Source: Pteria penguin
Lineage: Eukaryota; Mollusca; Bivalvia; Pterioida; Pteriidae
Direction: 5' to 3'
Assembly (NCBI GenBank): GCA_035048485.1
Contig: CM068585.1
Location: 52,392,410-52,456,409 of the forward strand
DNA length: 64,000 nucleotides
Positions 45,116 through 56,521 of this stretch are shown here, piece by piece; the stretch's first letter is position 1; every line of letters begins with the position of its first letter. Both the position numbers and the translations under genes were made by a program. Below the pieces are notes generated by a model, which was not told where the DNA came from, searched no databases, and worked only from the letters and a program-made list of their open reading frames with translations.

Positions 45116-47780
45116 GTCGCCGTACATATTTTTGATAGTAACACATTATTCTATAAACGTTTCATGTGTAATGAAATTGTTATGACCTCTCTTCTTGAGA
45201 AACTTTTTAATCCTTGTTCTCTATATGGATAATTATTTATAAATTTTTTAATGTGTGTCCTTTTATTCTGCTGCTTTTGCGTTGCGTGGGAAGGTGGGCA
45301 TCCGAAATAGGTTAACCACACCAACTGAGAGACGTTTGTTACTTCAATTGACCGTCCTAATTCGGTATCGTAACCGCAGCACAATCGAATATTTTTGTCG
45401 TTGTTCCATGTATATTCTATTACATGTATTATCATGTTTTGTGTGCATGTCCTTGATGATTGGTGTCACAGAGCTTGGCCAGATGTCTTTTGTTTTTTCT
45501 TTGATTTCATTAACATGACTATCAATATTGTCGGAAAACTGTATCAATTGCATTACATTTGTAAGTTCAGTTGAACGTCATTAATCAACAACGATATATG
45601 TTAACATTTAAGTGTTTATTCATCTTGGACCTTCATGTCCTTGAGACTTGTCCTTAAAGTTTAATCAAATATTGGAGTTATACTTCTCGTACGACTCCAG
45701 AACACCTTTATATCTTGCAAAGTGGAAATGAGCAATGCATTTTTGATGTACAATTTGCAAAGTACATCGTGAAATGCATACCCTCATGGAATGTGTCCCA
45801 GTATAGGTCCAGAGAGACAAAGATTCACAACGAATTTTTTAGTGTTACATAACCTGAGTGTAAGGTTACAAAATCGATACAGTTAAGAACTCAACAGCAT
45901 CTCAAAACCATTTGTTTGCGATTGTGGTTTTTGTTATCAAAACTGTTAAATAAAACCGGGATTCATGCTCTTTCCCTTTATATTTTACACCCTTGTGCTG
46001 AACCAATACAATTGTATCAGACAGTCGTCATGCAAATCTTTCGAGATACATAGGAGGGTAGATTGAATTGTTTGATTCTCGGTAAAATAGGATCGTCGTA
46101 TGATGATTTCCTTCCACTTCTTGGTTACAAAATGATTTTATCAACAGCAATAAAAGAATTCAGAATAATACATGTGTCGAAATTCATAAATTGGAATCGT
46201 ACAATACTATATGTATTGTGTGTTTTAATTTAAAATGATCATGAAAAGCTATAATCTATAAATGGAGATTTATTGGCCTCTCACATCTAAACTTATACAT
46301 AGTTTCTTTACATTGTATATGTTTTAACTTTCATTGGTAGTGTACCTTGTCAGAGACAGAAGGGTCTCGGTTTCAAATCCGACCAGCTTGGCAGTAAATG
46401 AACAAACATTTTACAGAAATTGAATCATATCAGACAAAATGCGATAAGAAAACAGATAATCGAGCTAAAGGTACCGTTTTCATCTTATAAATTTTCCAGG
46501 AAGCATTCATTGCTTTCTGCGATATTGGATAATAAGTTAGTTAACATAACTTTTAAAAAATCTGAGACTTCAAAGTGCATTTTCATGCTTAAGGCGTGTA
46601 CATAATTTTGAAATATCAAACAAATCAAGACCAAACTTTTTTGCGCAAATAAAACTGTTGTGGGATACTTGCAATATTTGATTTAAATTCATGATCAAAA
46701 TCTTTTTTTTTTCAAAACCTTATAAACGGGGAAATGGCTGAGAGAAAAATTTTTTTAGAAGAATTTTTAAAGCAAGATAACTCTTGTTAATACACAGCGT
46801 TTATGGTCATTATAATTCCACTGATGAATTTGATTCGTAGGCATAATTTTATTAGAATTATTCTATCCGAATATTTTATTTGCTTTTTGATGAAAATGAC
46901 GTTTTGCAAATATTTTTTGAAATTGCCTATAAGTACAGAAAACAGTTTCATTTATTGCAATTAAAACTCTTCATTCCTGTGCATAATTAAATAACTAAAT
47001 AGAAAAAGAATAAAAATAAAATAAGCAATATTACAAGCTATTGTGCTAAGTTTTCATTCAACATACGACAGTTTCCAATATCACATTTTCTATTTTCTCC
47101 ATGATATTCAAAAATATATGCTTTGACTTATCCTGTTCACTTTTGATTTATTTGATTATAATATTTTCCAAGAAAAAAAATAATAAAATCAACCCCAGAC
47201 ACTTTAGAGGCACTTACAAACCGAACCACCACATATACATATAATATTATGTAAAATACAAATGTCGCCTAAAATACTAGTCATTTTTAAATAATATTTA
47301 AATGGGATTCTTCTGAGGATACCATCGAGAAATGGTGTTATCTGCATGTTACTGCTTGTTTAGATACAAGTTTTGACATATGTGAGTTATCGGTCTTTAA
47401 TTCCTTTAATGTCAGTTGCAACCGATAGGTCGTATGAAAAAGATAGAGATAAATAACCATGTCCCTAAGTATCTCTTCATCTGATAAAATCTAGTAAGAT
47501 GGATGATATACATTCTCATGTGTGTGTGTTTGGGGGAGGAGGGGGTGTTATCATTTTAATGGATCAATTTTGTTCCATTCAACATCATACTTTCTGAATT
47601 TTATGTCATGTTCATGCTCATCATCTGAGTTTAAATATAATGCATGTTGTGAAAGGAAATATCCATATTATTTGTAAAAAAAAAATTTAAAACTTAAAAG
47701 ATCTCTTAATTTACATAAGTGCCCAAAATATAGAAAGTCACAGTCATTTAGCGTCAAAATGTTGATATTATTATGATTTC
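45116..47780. other. No gene seen; one tRNA-like remnant
   Basis: Minus frames at 45,151-45,553 overlap in different phases and are unrecognised. At about 46,340-46,395 a SINE-head-like sequence occurs (TTGGTAGTGTACC, then GGTTTCAAATCCGACC as an imperfect box B). Confidence 0.35.
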
Positions 47781-47789
47781 AAATGAATA

Positions 47790-48965
47790 GTATGCCAGAC
47801 GTTGGACTAAAGGAGAGAAGGTAGAATCGGAAACGCTTTCTGAGTGGCTGAAGTCAAACAATAGGCTGCTAAGAAACACAATTTTCTCTCGACTTCAGGT
47901 ATGTCATATTCCTGCTGAAAAGGCAACTAACAATTATACGTTTGTATGTAAGGCAAATTATATCTATTATCGCACAGAAGAGCTTGATCGTCATTCAGCT
48001 CTTGGGAATCCTACGCACAGAGTTGAACATGTATCTACTTTAATGGTTTCTGATAACCATAGACCAGTTTCAGTTCATTTGGTATTACTACAAACTTGAT
48101 TTCGAGCAACTATAACGTCATGGATTCCAAATATGTATAAATTTCCATATCAGCATCGATTTATAGCTCGATCGCCCAAGAGTTCCACCGAGCCTATTTA
48201 TTCCAATCATTCGGCCACGAGCATCACTGAAGAGACATAACTTGTCGAAATGCGCATATGGTGCACAAAATTAAAAGGTATATATGTTCTATATTTTCTA
48301 TATTACTGATGAATATCAAATATGATCTTCATAAGTACTGCTCTATTTATCCGAGAAGCGGAATCCATCAGATATAGATCGTCTTGAACACATAAAATCT
48401 CCTATTTATAATAATGTCACCAGCTTTAAGCCTTTTGACTTGTCAACCCTTCATTCTATCGTTCCTCATCAAAAACAGAAGACATTTTTGTACTCAAACG
48501 AAACAGAATTCCTAGTCTGCACTTCCCAAACATAATAAGCAATTCCAGTCCTGTATTTAAATATCACCTCAACATCATATATCTAAGGGAACACGAGATG
48601 AAAGATACCAATTAGAGCCCATTTTATTATTCATACCTCGATATTCTCCTGTCAGGTAGTGTTGATGGCTAGTTAGTTACCTCTCTATATGACAAACGTA
48701 ACGATTTCATTTTCATTATTATCAACATCCCTTTTCCGAGTTTCAACATACCTTCCTTTCCCGCATGTAGCGTGATCATTTCACAACTTATATGCTATGT
48801 CAGGGCATTTTATAAATACGAAAATTTCATTCTGAGTGTGAGGCTTCTTGCCATGCAACTACTCACAAAAATATATAGAAAGGAACGTATGAACTTGTTA
48901 TGGAGGAAGTTCTATGTTCGATATAGGGACTTTGTGCGGAAAAATTGAAATGTCATTACCTCTTA
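47790..48965 (+). mobile_element. Broken reverse transcriptase element, second copy, with an inserted terminus
   Basis: Plus-strand pieces: YARRWTKGEKVESETLSEWL (47,792-47,851); HIPAEKATNNYTFVCK (about 47,907-47,955); then RLEHIKSPIYNNVTSFKPFD (48,380-48,440); SYLDILLSGSVDG and SLYDKRNDFIFIIINIPF (48,635-48,737); NIPSFPACSVIISQLICYVR; and YRKERMNLLWRKFYVRYRDF near the end. The family is the same as at 35,590-37,424. The YxDD catalytic region is deleted. Between 48,215 and 48,290 lies an unrelated motif, CGAGCATCACTGAAGAGACA followed by GCGCATATGGTGCAC, also at 52,070, 52,415 and 33,440, so the copy is interrupted. Confidence 0.7.
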
Positions 48966-49269
48966 TAGAAGAAAACAGGTTATTGTGAACATTAAAGCAT
49001 TTCAATAAATAAATTTATGGAAATGATATGAGTACGATTCTGTATATGAATTAAAATATTGAAATCGGCCTAGACACTGTGATTATCTTTGAGGTTAAAG
49101 GGATAATCTCCTGTTACCATGTTTCAGCTTCGCTTATAATGGTTGAAAATGGAATTAAAACATCGAGAAGCTGTTTTCAGATTTCTTTTAGTATAACATA
49201 GGAATTAATTTGTTAACCTCATAAGTTCTAAACAACTGTAGTGAGTCATCTATAGTTAACAAAATCAGA

Positions 49270-49745
49270 AGTGAACGACCATTTGATTCTGAAGGATTAT
49301 GGGGTGGGGGGTTGGCAAATTTGGTCGAGTCAGATTATTAATTTTCAGATCTTTGAAGGATAGAATATTTATTTCCTTAATATCCTGGGAGAGATTATTT
49401 ATTTTTTTGACTTTGACATTGTAATATATTCCATTAACAGAGTGATCCTTCTATAATTATATTTTAAGAAAACACATTCTAGTATAAGATAAACTCAACA
49501 AATAATATGCAAACACTACTTTGATTGCATAGGTTTTTATACTACAAGTTTCTATAGTGAAGTCCATTTATCACTATAGAAGGATGTGTAAGGAAGCGTT
49601 GCTGTTTTGGCTTCCTGTCTGAATGATAATATTTTATTCGTTTTTGACTTAATTTGGCTCTATTCTGAACAAGAATCGGAAGAGAAAATCTCTCAGAAAG
49701 CTGATGGTAGAGCCTTTGTCCCCTGTCAAAATGGACATGCAAATA
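49270..49745. repeat. Dispersed repeat, short copy of 16,930-18,795
   Basis: Carries the same three modules in the same order as the long copy, with the spacers removed. Confidence 0.6.
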
Positions 49746-49751
49746 AATTTT

Positions 49752-51075
49752 AAACAAGAGACCCAAGTGGGCCTATATCGCTCACATGAGTACCTAGATG
49801 ATCAGTCATGCAGGAAGGAAGAAGACTCATTTATTTTTGCATTACTGTGACTAAGTCAACACAAATGTTGAAAATATGTCAAATTTTATTTCAGACCAGA
49901 ATCAAAACCAACAACACCTTTTTGCACATCCATTCAGATGAATTTGATATTAAGAATTTACTTTGTCTCTGCAAGATGTGATTCAGGGCAACAAGTTTGT
50001 CATTTTCTTGAGGTGGGGCCTTTTGTTGTTTGATTTTAAGTCTGGATCATGAACAGCAATTGTTTCAAATATTGTCCAGATCCAACTTCAAACTTGATAT
50101 GGGAAACATGTAAAACTTATTTAGGTGTGTAAAGAAATGGGAAAAAAATTGATTATAGCTGGATTTGAACCGCTACTCTTTATATTTTAATTACCAAGTG
50201 GTATATGTACCATTGTGAGACCTATTTTTAGCCATGGTGGCACCACCTGTTGACCAATTTGGATGAAATGTACAAAATTGATAGAGGATGTATAGTCCTC
50301 ATGTATTCCGTATTTCATCAAAATCTTTCATGTGATAAAACAGTAGAGGTTAAAAATGTGACGAAAAGTCCCTACACAGACTCATTTGGAAGTCTTAAAA
50401 ATTCATAGAAAATTCAAAAATTGAGATATTGACAAAATTCTTTCAAAAAACATTCCTTACCATAATTTTGATCGAAATAGTCCATTAGAAATCGTCATTA
50501 TTTTTTAACTGCATTGAAGTCTAAAAATGCCGAAAAAAAACTTCTTAAATTTGATTTTGGAAGGGTACCAAAATGACAATACTTCTTAACTCATCCCTCT
50601 GGATCATTCCTATGCATACTGCTTGTCTCTCTATACAGCCAGTATGAAGAAGTTTGTCAAAGGAGGGTATTCTTTTGTGACCTACTTTTTACTGTGGTGG
50701 TGCCACCTTTAAAGAGGTCTGGACGAAAACAACAAAATGTGAAGGGGATCATAAGTGATTTATTTGTACAAAGTTTTATTAAAATCCTTCCAACAGTTTT
50801 GCACAAAACGTTGAAAATGTGAAAAATAGACAATACACTCCCCCCCCCCTTTGTTTTTTGAAGTCTTCAATAATTCACAAAATTTGTGATATTGACAAAA
50901 TTCATTCTCAATAATATTCCTTACCATAATTGTGGTCAAAATAGCCCATAAGAAATTACCAATATCAATTAACTGAAAAACATGAGACTTTTCTGCATTG
51001 AAATTAAGTCCAAAAATGTCGAAAAAAAAGTCAAAAAAATAACAACACTTCATCACACATCTACCTAGATCATAC
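49752..51075. repeat. Composite repeat with two tandem units of about 460 bp
   Basis: It opens ACAAGAGACCCAAGTGGGCC followed by TATATCGCTCACATGAGT. A tRNA-like stretch lies at 50,150-50,225 (on the minus strand GGTTCAAATCC, a clean box B). Two diverged units follow, about 50,227-50,630 and 50,686-51,075. They share GTGGTG(G)CACCAC-type palindromic heads, GATATTGACAAAATTC, ATTCCTTACCATAATT and CATACCTATGCAT-like ends. Confidence 0.6.
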
Positions 51076-51180
51076 CTATGCATTCAGATCGTATTTATAT
51101 GTATCAAGGAACCTTAATTGTGAATATCCTATTCTGTTATTCAACAATATACATACAAATATCTGAAAATAAATACGATA

Positions 51181-52050
51181 AAATTACGAAATACAGTTAC
51201 AGAAGATCTAAAGTCAGCTCTATTGACGACATTAACGCGTTGTTATAAACCGGACAATCGGGAAATGTCCGTTACTCTCACCATTTACACAACATTTGAC
51301 ACGTATGTAGCTGAACGTGAGTATAACTTGGTAAAACATGTTTTACAAACGCATTTAAATGTATAAGTCAGAAAGATGAGTAGTAATACTGCCATTATTA
51401 ATTTTGCTTTATACAATAAATATTTTAAATATTTATGTCACATTAGTTTTCAAACGTGGTTTGATCTAAGGGCTCACGAAAAAGAACCTTTTTTACAATA
51501 CTGTGACTATAATATATTTTGATCAGAACGTTATTACAGCAAAGTGGAGTACATACATAAATACCCATATGGTTATAACTATAATGAATTGTAATTTACC
51601 CATCATTTGTTGTCTAGGATTATATGCATATTATTTTTTACTGTTAAAAGTGATGGTGGACTTTTAGGACAATCCCCTATCATTTTTGAAAATATCAGAG
51701 ATGTACTCATTTGGCCCAGTAAGTTCTTCCAGTGAATGTAAGGACTGCATTTGCAGCAGCATCTCACTGAGTGGATTACTAATGACTTAAAATGTTACAA
51801 GTGTCAGTATTATATTTTACTTGTAAATGTGTATTGTATTTCTACATAATAATATCTATATTATCACAGTATTTATAAATATACACATAATGTCAGTGAC
51901 AAAATAGGCTAAAGCCCTGCATAAAGCGCACTATAGCTTTTTAGCTATATCAAATCCAGGTTCGATCCCAGATCAAGGCAGGAATTTAGAAATTTAACAT
52001 TTTTTATATTGTAATATAAATTTCAGATATTGGATAGCAATATAATAAAT
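51181..52050. other. No gene seen; one tRNA-like remnant
   Basis: At 51,955-51,975 a clean box B (GGTTCGATCCC) occurs, without a convincing box A; probably the relic of a SINE. Confidence 0.35.
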
Positions 52051-52052
52051 AT

Positions 52053-52615
52053 AAAACATATATACCTTTTAATTTTGTGTACCATATGCGCATTTCGACA
52101 AGTTATGTCTCTTCAGTGATGCTGGTAGCCGAATAATTGGAATTCTCAAAATATATAGAAATATGAAGAGCAGTGTTAAAGCTAAAATGACCGAAAAGTG
52201 AACCAAAGAATCTATCTAAGGACAGAGATATGCGTGAGGGAGATACTCATTAGTTTTAGAGTGAATTACTTAATTTGATGACTGAAAATTTGAAGTATAT
52301 ATTTCATGGCAGTACAAAAGCACTGAAAACTAGACTTATGATGCCCTCGGGACCTATCAGTCCACCAGCAGTGACACCGGCCTAGTGGTTATAATAAAAA
52401 TAGAACATATATACTTTTTAATTTTGTGCACCATATGCGCATTTCGACAACTTATGTCTCTTCAATGATGCTCGTAGCCGAATAATTGGAATTCTCAAAA
52501 TATATAGAAATATGAAGAGCAGTGTTAAAGCTAAAATGACCGAAATGTGAACCAAAGAATCTAAGGACAGAGCTATGCGTGAGGGAGATACTCCTTAGTT
52601 TTAGAGTGATAAATG
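52053..52615. repeat. Pair of near-identical direct repeats (about 205 bp each) at the end of a reverse transcriptase element
   Basis: 52,053-52,265 and 52,398-52,606 are nearly identical: CCATATGCGCATTTCGACAA, TTATGTCTCTTCA, AATAATTGGAATTCTCAAAA, AAGAGCAGTGTTAAAGCTAA. They are separated by about 130 bp containing GTCCACCAGCAGTG. The motif recurs inverted at 48,215 and 33,440. Confidence 0.75.
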
Positions 52616-52739
52616 ATACCAGATTAGAGACCTAATTTGTCGCAATGGAATATAAAATATACTGAGAAGTCATAGTTAAATAGGGCAAATGTGTGTAGGT
52701 CATGTAGCGAGCAAAGAAAAAGTGATGACATAAATCAAT

Positions 52740-52920
52740 TGATCTAGAGGTACAGATGAGAATGGATCTTTTAATTCAAACCTCAATATGCTCTTGCCAA
52801 TTAGTGATGATGGTTCTTGATTACATTTCCTGAGTAGCAACATACCATCCTTTCCCACATGTGGTGTCTGCGTTACACAACTTAAACGTCGAGGCATTTT
52901 AAAAATACGCATTTCTGACC
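52740..52920 (+). mobile_element. Reverse transcriptase fragment, third copy
   Basis: The plus strand reads LLPISDDGS, then a frame break, SSNIPSFPTCGVCVTQLK and a basic tail. This corresponds to LLSISDDGSL and NIPSFPACSVIISQLI of the other copies. Confidence 0.55.
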
Positions 52921-54240
52921 CCTGAATTTCAGTTCAGTTCAGTTCATACTGTGAATGGGTTTGATTAAGTATTCTTGCATCCTCAATATGCTCATGTGTA
53001 TATATGTGTATTTACTTCCTAAACTTATTGACAAGCCTTTTTGCGACGGATGTTTCATGCAAACTCCTGGGGTCACCTCACTTTTATTGAGGTTTGCATT
53101 CTTGCAAACATGACATTATGCACGAGTGTTCATTTATTCCACTGAATTCGAGATACAGTTAACCCTTTGCTGTTTATTTGTTCCACTCAATTACAATAAA
53201 ACCAATTCAAACACTTTACCTTAGAGATGCACTTCCTTTGAGATTTTGTACGATATAAAATTCATCTAGTGATGCATTTCATTTGTATCTCTTATAGTAA
53301 TGAAGTTGGCACATCAATATCTTAATTGATTCCATTATCGAAAAAATCCAGATTTTAAATACATGTATGGCATACATTAAAACATTCACAAAAATTGAAA
53401 TGTAATGATGTTGAGATGTTGACCATAAATGGTGATTTTAAGTGACGATTCGTCACTCAATAAACTATTAGCATTAACATTATGCCACAAAAGATGTGCA
53501 TTCATAGGGAATGGTTTATTAAAATTTTCAAAATATCTCCAACGGTATATAAATGAAATTATCATCACACATAAAAGCGTTTGTCACTTCAAAATAGTCG
53601 TTTTGCCTTTGTCTATTGAAGTCAGAGAAAGTGGAAAATTTACATGTATTTTTTTTTTATTTCTTATTTATTATATTCATTATATTTTTATCTATACCAT
53701 AATGAACTATTCAAGAAGCAGTCACCTTTATAAACCTTACTTTGATATGCATACAGTGTGAAAGCGGCGTAATTAAAGGCAGATAAATAATTGTCTTGAA
53801 ATGAACAATAGTTATACCAGGTAGTCGAAAATAACAATGAGAAATTTCGCTAAAGATGAACGCTTTTTTATTTAATTTCGCTAGAGATAAAAGAAATACA
53901 AAAGACATACATCTAATTTACATGACACAAATCACCATAGGCATTCACATAAGGCATTTTTATATCTAAATAAGACAGGAAACTACATTACAAAAAATAT
54001 TCGTTTTTATATCAGTCAAGATACAGGATGTTGAATTAAAGTATCAAACGTCAATCAATTAGTGCTGTGAACGGGATTGCAGGAACATAACTTGCTACTC
54101 ACAGCAAAAGCAGCACAAAGAAAGGACACACATTTCAAATATAAAAATAATCATCCCTAAAGAGAAGAAGGATCAACAGGTTCTCAAGACGAAAGGTTAT
54201 CACATTATAAACACGAAACGTTTCATGACACAAAATGCTA
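52921..54240. other. AT-rich stretch, no gene seen
   Basis: Frames at 53,386-53,908 lie in AT-rich sequence on both strands and show no family. Confidence 0.4.
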
Positions 54241-54884
54241 GAATCAAATATATGTTAAGCGACATCAACTCAAGTAAACGTGACATTTCAAATGATTGTT
54301 TTTCAAATTATGCACAAGATATGATTCAGTTAATGAACTCTCTGCGTTGACTATGTCGTCGTTTTAAAGGTTAACTAAAATATTGACTACTGCATTTATT
54401 CACTATCAAAACTTCCTGCTCATAAGACATTTTAAGCCATACTCATTCAAAATAATCAAATCACTGGTAGTTATTTATAGTAACATATATATCATCCAAT
54501 TCCTATCTGAAGATATAATGCTTCTCTTTGCATCATTCTATCGTGACGTCACAGTCCAAAGAGGTTAATGGCCTGTATCAAGTTGATTCCCTTAAACCAT
54601 CAAGCATATTTTGTCTCTTTCTACGTTTACATAACTAAATTGAATGCAGACAACTTTACAATGTTGTGTGACGTCAGGAAAACAGTCATTGATCCATGGA
54701 ATAATCATAAGCCATTACCGCACTCATGACATATTAAATGATGACCCAGCTAGGTACCTCATCTCTTGTTTTGATTTTAGAATAATATGCCATATGCTTC
54801 AATTTTAGTTACGTATGGTAGGAGAGATATATTTTCAATACACAATACATAAACCTTAAAATCTATAATGATAGATAAAACAAA

Positions 54885-55117
54885 TCAAAGCCATTTTGCT
54901 ATTCCAAATACTTCAACTTCAGTCAATTCTAAGTGATATTGGTACCAGGTAGACGAATAGCCCTTCCACAATTTGACAATTCTGCCGTTTGTTTGTGGTG
55001 TACAGGATACTTTTACCCATTCCTTGTTGCTCGGCGGACCTTTGTAAAACCCACACCTCCCTTGCATACCATTTGTATCGTCGAAGACATCAATGTAAAT
55101 GTTCCGTACTCGATTGT
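54885..55117 (-). CDS. Secreted PAN-fucolectin protein, exon 3 (C-terminal)
   Basis: The exon starts after acceptor CATGATTTCAG (AG at 55,119-55,118) and ends at a stop at 54,885. It enters in phase 1, completing the codon opened by exon 2. It encodes HNRVRNIYIDVFDDT, then GRCGFYKGPPSNKEWVKVSC and ELTEVEVFG near the end. The paired Cys and the closing (V)EVFG are the usual end of fucolectin / F5/8 type C-like domains. I do not see the HX26RXDX4R fucose-binding motif of F-type lectins, so sugar specificity is open. With the other two exons the coding length is 795 bp (264 residues plus stop). Confidence 0.8.
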
Positions 55118-55489
55118 CTGAAATCATGAAATGTCACCGCTGTATTTCCAAGTTTCACCGAGATAATTATAAGAAGTATCAAACAACGATTTAAAATATT
55201 TCAGATTTTCGCTTTGTTGCTGTTTGTAGAAAGAACTATTTGCATTATGCCACATCACGTCGTTGATTTAATTTTACGACATCAACTTTGATAATAATCA
55301 AATTATCTATTTATTTATTATTTTATTATCTATTATAAGTGTTGTTGTTTTTGTTGCGGTTGTCGTAGGTTGAAAATTAATTTGCTAAATGTATCATTAA
55401 AAACATGTGCATGCACATGCAGTGACAACTATAAAACCGCATCAACAAAAAGATCTACAACAACAACAACAACAACAAGAACAACAATA

Positions 55490-55556
<67 letters not shown>

Positions 55557-56290
55557 TAATAATAATAATAATAATAATTATAATAATAATAATAATTATT
55601 ATTATTATTATTATTATTAATCATATTATCATTACTACTATTATTATTATTGTTATTATCATTATTACTATTATTATTATTATTATTACTACAATAATTA
55701 TCATTATTATTATTATTATTAATATTATTATTATTAATCTGCCGGGACCTATGATTGAAGTAAATTACCGGCTAAACGTCAAACACACTTAGACTACGAC
55801 GGCTTAACCGGTTCCCAGATACAGTGTAAGGAATGGATATAGTGCGTTTTCTTGGATAGAGGTTTACCCCGTTAAACAGATGGAAACTCCATCATAACCA
55901 AGTAAATCTCCATTCATCGAAATATTCTTAGATTTATTCCTTGTCATTTTATTTTTCTCATTGATATTTTCAAATCTTAGTGAGTTTTTGTTTTTATTTA
56001 GAAACGTTTTGTTTCGAACACAATACACATAATAACACCGAGAAGGGCATCTTGACCTAACGAGAAATGAAAATGGTAGTAGAAGTAGGTTTATAATAAA
56101 TTGTCTTGATATGTAATAATAAAATGAAATGAATAAAAAAGCATTTTTTCCTAAGTAGAAAGAACCTGAGCAGTCTTCATTTATAATACATCGAAAATTT
56201 TACTGTTAGCTTTCTAAAAAAATATAGGTGTTAAGATTCTTTTAGATATATCCATTAAACACGAAAATTATCTAGATTTAAAATTCTTAC
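55118..56290 (-). other. Intron 2 of the PAN-fucolectin gene
   Basis: It contains the AAT/ATT microsatellite (55,485-55,740) and sequence shared with 26,550-27,330. Confidence 0.75.
55485..55740. repeat. (AAT)n/(ATT)n microsatellite
   Basis: An ATA run to about 55,590 then its inverse ATT run, so the array can fold on itself. Poly-Ile and poly-Tyr/Asn frames here are artefacts. Confidence 0.95.
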
Positions 56291-56521
56291 GGTATATATC
56301 TTGACTGTTTCTTAACGGCAGAAAACGAACGTCTGTTATCCAGAAAGTATCTCCGAGATCAACTCTCCACCAAGGACTATAGTCGCTGGTATCAGTATGC
56401 ATTCTGTTGCTAGTGCTAATATCAACATTGTTCAAGTTGCCATCAACAGCATTGCCAGCACCGTAGGCTTTATACGTGGATGACTGTACAGCTGGTTGTC
56501 TGAGGGCAAGACTCCCCAATA
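56291..56521 (-). CDS. Secreted PAN-fucolectin protein, exon 2 (N-terminal half of lectin domain)
   Basis: A 231-bp exon between acceptor TTTTCATTATAG (AG at 56,523-56,522) and donor ACC|GTAAGA, phase 1 on both sides. It encodes LALRQPAVQSSTYKAYGAGN, then AVDGNLNNVDISTSNRMHTD and SPWWRVDLGDTFWITDVRFL. These are the signatures of fucolectin / F5/8 type C-like domains: A-x-QSST, AVDGN and WWRVDLG. The family binds sugars or lipids outside the cell and includes innate-immune lectins. The exon boundaries match those kept in the decayed copy at 27,887-28,116. Confidence 0.85.

Larger units (their letters stand above)
49090..51180. repeat. Dispersed repeat, long copy with nested repeats (short copy at 25,120-25,965)
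   Basis: The left end (49,090-49,245) and right end (51,108-51,175) match the two ends of 25,120-25,965. Between them sit a short copy of the 16.9-18.8 kb repeat (49,270-49,745) and a composite repeat (49,750-51,075). Confidence 0.55.

Noticed and set aside
45151..45553. Overlapping minus frames of 94 and 69 codons
   Set aside because: Different phases, no motif, next to repeat sequence; not enough to call a gene.
46340..46400. Functional tRNA gene (also 50,150-50,225 and 51,930-51,985)
   Set aside because: Box B-like words are present, but no complete cloverleaf with paired acceptor stem can be drawn; probably SINE remnants.
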